A program made the position numbers and the translations under genes. Below the pieces are notes generated by a model. That model was given only the letters and a program-made list of their open reading frames with translations. It searched no databases and was not told the DNA's origin. DNA of 64,000 nt from Hyphomicrobiales bacterium (GTDB lineage: Bacteria; Pseudomonadota; Alphaproteobacteria; Rhizobiales; Rhizobiaceae), in the NCBI GenBank assembly GCA_900466605.1, contig UBMU01000006.1, forward strand, positions 123,078-187,077. The letters are read 5' to 3'. This document shows positions 59,231-64,000 of this stretch, in pieces; position 1 is the first letter of the stretch, and each line of letters opens with the position of its first letter.

Positions 59231-60469
59231 TTATCCCTGATCCGCCTGCAGCAATATTTCGATGCGCCTGTTGGTCGCGTTGAAGGGATCCGCCTGATCT
59301 TTCAACTTGCGGTCCGCAAAGCCCGAGACTTGAGAGACCCGCTTTTCGTCGAGGCCCCCTCGAACGATCATGTAGTAAGCAGACTGAGCGCGATCCATGG
59401 ACAGACGCCAGTTCTCGTTTTCGCCCTTGTACTGACGCCCGTCCGTGTGACCGCGAATGACGACGGCGCCCGGTTTGTCCTTCAGGATTTCGCCGATCTT
59501 TTGCATCGCCATGACCATTTCCTTGCGCGGAACGGCCGATCCGACGTTGAACATGGAATCATCGCTCTGATCGGAAATGCTGACCAAGAGCCCGCCTTCG
59601 GACGGTGTTACGGTAAGACCTTCCGCGAGCTTGCCCGCCACGCCGCTGATCTGCTGGGCAATTTCCTTCTGCAGATCTTCTGCCTGCTTCTGCTCGACGG
59701 CCTTTTGCGCCTCGGCCTGCTGCTTGCTCTCTGCCGGGTCCTCAGGATGCTCGCCCTGGGTTTTTCCGGCATCCCCCGCCTTCGTCAGATCCGCAGGGTT
59801 TTCTGCCTCGGCCTTGGCAACTTCCACGGGGTCTGCCGCACCATCAGCGGGAGTATCGCTCGACGCCGGCTGTTTTTTGTCCGCATGCGTCGCTTCGACC
59901 TGTTTCGTCCAGAAGTCGGGATCGAAAGGATCGCGATAGGCCTCACCGCCGTCAGCGCCGGTTGCCGGACCGGACTCGCTGGCGCCGCCCTCGCCCTTGG
60001 CGCTGACGTTTGCCTGCTGGCCGACCTCCTGGGCAATTTCGGCCAGGACAGAATAGGGATTCTCGAAGAAGTCGGCTTCGGAGTAGTTGGTCTGGTCGCC
60101 GGAGGTCGAGGTCTGGTCGTCGCCGTCAGCAGCCGATGCGCCCTTCGTCGGCTGATCCTCTTTTTCCTTCGACTTGTCCTGTTTCTGGTCGCCGTCCGCC
60201 TGATCAACAGGTTTCTTCAGGCCTTTTTCCGTCGGTTTCTCGTCGGCGAGCTTGATCGGATTGAAATAGGTTGCGACCGAGGCCTTGGTCTCCTCGTTCG
60301 CGGCATTGACCAGCCACATGACGAGAAAGAACGCCATCATAGCCGTCATGAAGTCGGCATAGGCGATCTTCCAGGCGCCACCGTGCGCACCGTCGTGATC
60401 ACCGCCGCCATGTCGCTTGACGATGATGATCTCGTTCTTGCCGTGGTGGTGGTTTTCGCTATCACTCAT
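59231..60469 (-). CDS. motB: Flagellar stator protein MotB
   Basis: Stator subunit forming the proton channel with MotA, which is not in this window. The 412-residue protein has one helix (about 36-58) with the essential Asp39 in AYADFMTAMMAFFLVMWLVN. It then has an unusually long charged linker (about 70-255, Asp/Glu/Lys/Gln/Ala-rich), and an OmpA-like peptidoglycan-binding domain (about 265-405: VIRGHTDGRQY, NWRLSMDRAQSAYYMI, NRRIEILLQ). The ATG overlaps the upstream stop (ATGA). Confidence 0.95.
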   Translation of the reverse strand: MSDSENHHHGKNEIIIVKRHGGGDHDGAHGGAWKIAYADFMTAMMAFFLVMWLVNAANEETKASVATYFNPIKLADEKPTEKGLKKPVDQADGDQKQDKSKEKEDQPTKGASAADGDDQTSTSGDQTNYSEADFFENPYSVLAEIAQEVGQQANVSAKGEGGASESGPATGADGGEAYRDPFDPDFWTKQVEATHADKKQPASSDTPADGAADPVEVAKAEAENPADLTKAGDAGKTQGEHPEDPAESKQQAEAQKAVEQKQAEDLQKEIAQQISGVAGKLAEGLTVTPSEGGLLVSISDQSDDSMFNVGSAVPRKEMVMAMQKIGEILKDKPGAVVIRGHTDGRQYKGENENWRLSMDRAQSAYYMIVRGGLDEKRVSQVSGFADRKLKDQADPFNATNRRIEILLQADQG

Positions 60470-61173
60470 TCCAGAACTTTCTTCAGGCTCGTCGCCCAGG
60501 CTGATATGCGCGTGACCAGGACGGCGTCGCCAAATTCGACGCTCAGGTCGATATCACTCGTTTCATGATGGCGCAGGAGACCGGCCTTCTCGCCAAGTGA
60601 ACCCTTCAACACATCGAACAGCCGCGCCGGCCCCTTGACCACTACGCTGCCGACGTCGCCGTCCAGAACCGCATCACGCAGGACGCCAGCCAGATCGACC
60701 GCAGCCTTCTGCGACAGGACATCGGTCATCACAGGTGCCAGCGCCTTTGCGACCGTTGCGCTGACAAGCTCGGCAATCTCACTCGCCATAGTATCAAGCC
60801 GGGAAGCGATCATGGCCGCAGCCTCGACCTCGTACCGATCACGAAGCTCTTCGATTTCCCGCTGATGAACGAGCGCAACCGTTTGTGATTCCGCCTCATA
60901 CTTCTCCGTCAGAGCGGCGGTGGCGTCGGCGAAGCCTTCCGCATGAGCGCTCTGGCGCTCCGTTTCGAGATCAACCGCCGGTTCCGGCGCGACATCAGCA
61001 AAACCGCCAAAGTCATTCGCGAAATCATCCGCTTCCACGACGGGAGCGGCAACGGCCGGCTCGCCAAAATCCTTGAGATACCGAGAAAGCAGCGCGCTCA
61101 CCAGTTCCACCCTCTCGCTGCAGAAGACTGCGACATGCCGCGCCCCATCATGAACTGACAACTCATCAGGCAC
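60466..61173 (-). CDS. Flagellar-cluster protein with FliH-like C-terminus
   Basis: A 235-residue soluble protein between the flagellins and motB, a position where rhizobia carry a conserved gene of unknown function. A central coiled coil (about 95-150: YEAESQTVALVHQREIEELR) is followed by a domain resembling FliH (SATVAKALAPVMTDVLSQK; HHETSDIDLSVEFGDAVLVTRI). The start is uncertain: GTG at 61173 gives PDELSVHDGARHVAVF. The frame stays open to a GTG at 61269 that overlaps the flagellin stop. No good ribosome binding site favours either. Its stop overlaps the motB start. Confidence 0.75.
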   Translation of the reverse strand: MPDELSVHDGARHVAVFCSERVELVSALLSRYLKDFGEPAVAAPVVEADDFANDFGGFADVAPEPAVDLETERQSAHAEGFADATAALTEKYEAESQTVALVHQREIEELRDRYEVEAAAMIASRLDTMASEIAELVSATVAKALAPVMTDVLSQKAAVDLAGVLRDAVLDGDVGSVVVKGPARLFDVLKGSLGEKAGLLRHHETSDIDLSVEFGDAVLVTRISAWATSLKKVLE

Positions 61174-61268
61174 AGTTTTCGCACTGCGCCCCTGTACCAA
61201 AACTAAGGTGTCAAACTTGCGCGAGGATGAAGGGCGCGGCCGAACACAGTCAACAGCGCCGCACCTCA

Positions 61269-62234
61269 CTACTGCAGCAGGATCAGCACCTTGCTGGCTG
61301 CCGTGTTCAGGATAGAGATCGCCTGAACGCCCATCTGTTGCTGCGTCAGCAGTGCCTTCTGGACGGTAGATGCTTCGTCCATGTCGGTGTCGACGAGCGC
61401 CCCGACACCCTTGTCGATCAGATCCGACATGTCTGCGGTATAGGTGACGCGATCGCTGATACGCGCGCTCATCGTGCCGAGACCCGCAGCTGTCGTCGTC
61501 AGCTGCGACAGCATGGAATCAACCACAGCCAGCATGTCCTTGATCTGGTCGGTGGTGGTGTTCGCGTCGAGCTTTATCTCCGCTCCAGCAGCAGGTGTCG
61601 CCGAACCGGCGTTCAACAGATAATAGTTGCGCGCCGTCGCGGTGCCGTCAGGATTTAGCGTGTTCGCATCGATCGACTTGGTAAGAAGTCCGCGATTGGC
61701 ATCCGTCATGTCGATCATAACGGTCTGGTCTGCCGGAAAGCTGATGGTCTGAGCCTGATATTCGCCACTGGTGCCACGCACGAAGCCGCCGATCACCGAG
61801 CGCGAAACGGGAGGCACAGCATCACGGTTCACCAGCCAGTTTTCACCCGCAAAATTGGTCGATTGAACTGTTGTCTGGAGTTGCCCTTTCAGCTCGCTCA
61901 GGGTCGTGTTGAGCTTCGTCTTGTCGACACCGGCTTCCTGCGCAGTCACGAGCGTCTTGCGGATCTCGCCCAGCTGGTCGATCAGGCTTTCCATCGACGT
62001 GTAGGCGGTATCAACCTTCGACGCACCGACGCCGAGCGCATCATGAATGTTCTGCAGCGAACTGCTGTCCGAACGCATCACACTCGCATAGGACCAATAG
62101 GTCGCGTCGTCGGCAGCCGTTTCGACACGATAGCCTGACGAGACCTGCTGCTGGGTCGTTGCAACGTCCTTGTTGATGATGCGCAGCGCCGCGAGGGCGT
62201 TTACCTGTGCCGAGCTGGTAATTTTATATGTCAT
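61269..62234 (-). CDS. Flagellin, divergent paralogue
   Basis: Filament subunit, 321 residues. The N-terminus MTYKITSSAQVNALAALRII and QQQVSSGYRVETAADDATYWS and the C-terminal LVDTDMDEASTVQKALLTQQ show the flagellin fold, but the very end (ILNTAASKVLILLQ) differs from the usual SIANSSxQNILSLF found in the other two flagellins here. By position next to motB it corresponds to flaC of Sinorhizobium. The ATG at 62234 lacks a strong ribosome binding site. Probably a minor subunit. Confidence 0.92.
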   Translation of the reverse strand: MTYKITSSAQVNALAALRIINKDVATTQQQVSSGYRVETAADDATYWSYASVMRSDSSSLQNIHDALGVGASKVDTAYTSMESLIDQLGEIRKTLVTAQEAGVDKTKLNTTLSELKGQLQTTVQSTNFAGENWLVNRDAVPPVSRSVIGGFVRGTSGEYQAQTISFPADQTVMIDMTDANRGLLTKSIDANTLNPDGTATARNYYLLNAGSATPAAGAEIKLDANTTTDQIKDMLAVVDSMLSQLTTTAAGLGTMSARISDRVTYTADMSDLIDKGVGALVDTDMDEASTVQKALLTQQQMGVQAISILNTAASKVLILLQ

Positions 62235-62291
62235 TTTCTGGCTCTGAATAGGAAAACGGGGCAAGGCCGGCTGGCGGCAGCGACTGACCTG

Positions 62292-62353
62292 GCGTCATGC
62301 CCCGGCTTAGGCCGGCGTCGCTACAAACAAATCAACTGTTAAGCGAAGTTAAC
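62292..62353 (-). promoter_or_regulatory. Flagellin upstream region with shared motifs
   Basis: Read on the minus strand, TTAACTTCGCTTAA (62339-62352) and GGCATGACGC (62292-62301) lie upstream of the divergent flagellin, the latter 58 bases from its ATG. Both elements recur upstream of the next flagellin, with a different gap between them. A CCGGC/GCCGG hairpin lies between. Confidence 0.4.
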
Positions 62354-62435
62354 CAAGGCCATCCATCGGCGCAAGTGCCGTAACTTCGCCACCGCAAGCC
62401 TCGCGCAATCTTGAATATCGCTTCAAAAACAAAGA

Positions 62436-62463
62436 GAAAGCCGCATCATGCGACGCGGCTTTC
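62436..62463 (-). terminator. Hairpin after the second flagellin gene
   Basis: GAAAGCCGC and GCGGCTTTC form a nine-pair stem about 28 bases after the flagellin stop. On the minus strand the stem's closing side is GCGGCTTTC followed by TCTTTG, an acceptable intrinsic terminator. Confidence 0.65.
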
Positions 62464-62490
62464 AATTCCACTCAAGGGCTCGCGGTGTTC

Positions 62491-63399
62491 TTAGCTCTTG
62501 AAGAGACTGAGAACGTTCTGCGCACTGGAGTTTGCGATCGACAGCGACTGGATGGCCAATTGCTGCTGCGTCTGCAGCGCCGTCAGCTTACTCGATTCCT
62601 CTTCCATATCGGCATCAACAAGGCGCCCGACACCGGAGTCGATCGAGTCGCTGAGGTTCGAAACGAAGCTCTCCTGAAGATCGATGCGGGTGGAAATCGA
62701 GCCAAGCTGCGAAGCGGCCTTGGTCAGCGCGCTGAGGCCGGACTCGACAGTGGTCAATGCGAGGTCGATATCGCTGTTGCTGAAGCTGGTGATGTTCATG
62801 CTGAAGATCGAGCCGACGCTGCCCGAAGAAGTTCCGATGATGCCGCTCGTGGTGTTGATGCCGCCGGTGGTCGTCATCCCGAACAGAACGTTGCCGCTCG
62901 TCGAATCATCCAGGACATACTCGGTCGTCTGGACCGACACCTGGCCGTTCGCATTGCGGACGAACGAGGAGACGACGCTTTTCGTTGCGTTGCCTGCGAC
63001 CCAGTTTTCGCCGGAGAACGAAGCCGACTGCGCGACACTCAACAGCTGCTGCTGCAGCTGTGCGATTTCATCCTGAATCTTGGTCTTGTCGACACCCTTT
63101 TCCGTCGCGGCGACGATCTTGGCCTTGATCTCGCTGACGATGTCGATCGCGCTGTCCATGGCGGAATAGGCGGTATCGACCTTCGCCGCGCCCAGACCCA
63201 GCGCGTCGGAGACGGCAGAGAGGGCCTTGTTGTCCGAACGCATGGTCGTTGCGATTGACCAGTAGGCTGCATTGTCTTTGGCTTCCGCAACACGGTAGCC
63301 GGACGAAACACGGCCCTGCGTATCCTCAAGATTGCCGTTAATGCTACGAAGAGTCTCGAGAGCGGACATCGCCGCGACGTTCGTCAAGATGCTGGTCAT
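62491..63399 (-). CDS. Flagellin
   Basis: Filament subunit, 302 residues, with canonical ends: MTSILTNVAAMSALETLRSI, RVSSGYRVAEAKDNAAYWSIAT, and SKLTALQTQQQLAIQSLSIA followed by NSSAQNVLSLFKS. The centre is short and Ser/Thr/Gly-rich. The ATG at 63399 is chosen because the conserved N-terminus begins there; the open frame to 63465 is not used. By order it corresponds to flaD of Sinorhizobium. The upstream region holds a perfect TTAA-N7-TTAAC box. Confidence 0.96.
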   Translation of the reverse strand: MTSILTNVAAMSALETLRSINGNLEDTQGRVSSGYRVAEAKDNAAYWSIATTMRSDNKALSAVSDALGLGAAKVDTAYSAMDSAIDIVSEIKAKIVAATEKGVDKTKIQDEIAQLQQQLLSVAQSASFSGENWVAGNATKSVVSSFVRNANGQVSVQTTEYVLDDSTSGNVLFGMTTTGGINTTSGIIGTSSGSVGSIFSMNITSFSNSDIDLALTTVESGLSALTKAASQLGSISTRIDLQESFVSNLSDSIDSGVGRLVDADMEEESSKLTALQTQQQLAIQSLSIANSSAQNVLSLFKS

Positions 63400-63468
63400 G
63401 AAATAATCGCCCCTTGCTGGCAAATATTGAAAAGGGACACTCCGGTCCGCCACCGGGAACGGCAATCA

Positions 63469-63558
63469 GCGTCATGCCTGCTAACCGCTTTTTAAGCTTG
63501 GTTAACATACCGTTTCGTTGAGGGCAGAAAACATCAGTTTGGTTAATGCATAGTTAAC
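63469..63558. promoter_or_regulatory. Flagellin promoter region with CtrA-like box
   Basis: On the plus strand TTAATGCATAGTTAAC (63543-63558) is a full TTAA-N7-TTAAC match. TTAAGCTTGGTTAAC (63492-63506) is an N6 version. GCGTCATGCC (63469-63478) repeats an element of the neighbouring flagellin upstream region and lies 70 bases from the flagellin ATG. Confidence 0.5.
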
Positions 63559-63570
63559 AAGCATTAAAAA

Positions 63571-63594
63571 AGCCGCGCTCGGTGGAGCGCGGCT
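63571..63594 (-). terminator. Rho-independent terminator of the partial flagellin gene
   Basis: AGCCGCGCTC, a four-base loop and GAGCGCGGCT make a perfect 10-pair stem; on the minus strand it is followed by TTTTTAATG. It lies about 48 bases after the stop of the flagellin gene at 63642. Confidence 0.85.
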
Positions 63595-63641
63595 TCGATT
63601 TCTGAGCTTTTTGTCCGAAGCGCCCGAGGGCGCTCCTGCTA

Positions 63642-64000
63642 TTAGCTGCGGAACAGCGAGAGGATGTTCTGCGAAGAGGAGTTTGCAATCGACAGCGACT
63701 GGATCGCCAGCTGCTGCTGGGTCTGCAAGGCGCTGAGCTTGGAGGACTCTTCTTCCATGTCGGCGTCAACCAGGCGGCCGATACCGGAGTCGATCGAGTC
63801 GCTGAGCGAGGAGACGAAGTCCGTCTGGATGTCGACGCGGGTCTGCAACGAACCGAGCTGTGAACCGAGGGTCGTCATCTTCTTCAGGGCGGATTCAACG
63901 TCCGTCAGCAGGTTGTCGATCTGGCCCTGAGTCGTCGCGTTGCCGATCGTGAAGGAGTAGATCGAAGCGGTGGAGTACGATGCACCGTTCGCACCAAGGA
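63642..64000 (-). CDS. Flagellin, C-terminal part only (runs off the window)
   Basis: The last about 119 residues of a third flagellin are present, without its start. The visible part reads through LGANGASYSTASIYSF, then SLQTRVDIQTDFVSSLSDSI and ends QLAIQSLSIANSSSQNILSL FRS, the canonical flagellin C-terminus. It is nearly identical to the end of the flagellin at 62491, showing recent duplication or gene conversion. By order it corresponds to flaB of Sinorhizobium. Confidence 0.95.
   Translation of the reverse strand, partial: LGANGASYSTASIYSFTIGNATTQGQIDNLLTDVESALKKMTTLGSQLGSLQTRVDIQTDFVSSLSDSIDSGIGRLVDADMEEESSKLSALQTQQQLAIQSLSIANSSSQNILSLFRS

Noticed and set aside
58136..60568. An 810-codon open frame on the plus strand across motC and motB
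   Set aside because: It is wholly antisense to two well-supported motor genes, Arg/Leu-rich with no domain, and explained by high GC and codon bias.

Overview
The window reads as a chromosomal segment of a Rhizobiaceae alphaproteobacterium (Sinorhizobium/Ensifer or Rhizobium type). Supporting points are the high GC content, the motC/motD(fliK)/rem/flaF/flbT flagellar set, the aglEFGAK alpha-glucoside operon beside zwf-pgl-edd, a PdhS-type PleC/DivJ-like kinase, and a tRNA-His with A73 and no pairable G-1. From memory, the order flagellins - small gene - motB - motC - fliK - transglycosylase - rem - flgE - flgK - flgL - flaF - flbT - flgD - fliQ - flhA - fliR is that of the Sinorhizobium meliloti motility regulon. 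I see no rRNA, insertion sequence, phage gene or CRISPR array.

Layout. 0.3-10.1 kb: polyphosphate kinase 2, tRNA-His, a phasin, a giant PAS-histidine kinase (PdhS-like), acetoacetyl-CoA synthetase and an AsmA-like protein. 10.1-14.2 kb: a putrescine ABC transporter (potFGHI). 14.3-18.7 kb: a RamB/ScfR-type regulator divergent from isocitrate lyase, a small aceA-linked gene, a LysR regulator and a doubtful small gene. 18.7-23.7 kb: two chemoreceptors and a 47-residue membrane protein. 23.8-27.9 kb: a flavoprotein, then gamma-glutamylputrescine synthetase and oxidase. 28.0-32.6 kb: zwf-pgl-edd and a PilZ-like protein. 32.8-40.6 kb: aglKAGFE with the divergent repressor aglR. 40.6-44.3 kb: folD, a frameshifted Wzz-like polysaccharide co-polymerase and a GT26 glycosyltransferase. 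44.5-64 kb: flagellar export, hook, motor, regulator and flagellin genes, nearly all on the minus strand; the last flagellin runs off the window.

How the genes fit together. Phasin, acetoacetyl-CoA synthetase and isocitrate lyase make a plausible carbon-store (PHB) to glyoxylate route next to a polyphosphate kinase. potFGHI with puuA/puuB make an uptake-plus-catabolism set for putrescine. The agl operon imports and hydrolyses alpha-glucosides, and zwf-pgl-edd carry the glucose through the Entner-Doudoroff pathway. Motility genes fill the last third.

The most interesting non-coding signals are TTAA-N7-TTAA (CtrA-like) boxes upstream of the PdhS-like kinase, rem and a flagellin, with an N6 variant at two flagellins and the Wzz-like gene. 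Others are phased TTTACAA repeats between the RamB-like gene and aceA, and two AAAGCGCTTT operators 165 bp apart in the aglR-aglE gap. I found no clear-cut wholly new multi-gene system. The best candidates for undescribed biology are small genes (17255-17491, 23529-23672), the Wzz/GT26 pair, and the possible cell-cycle wiring of motility.
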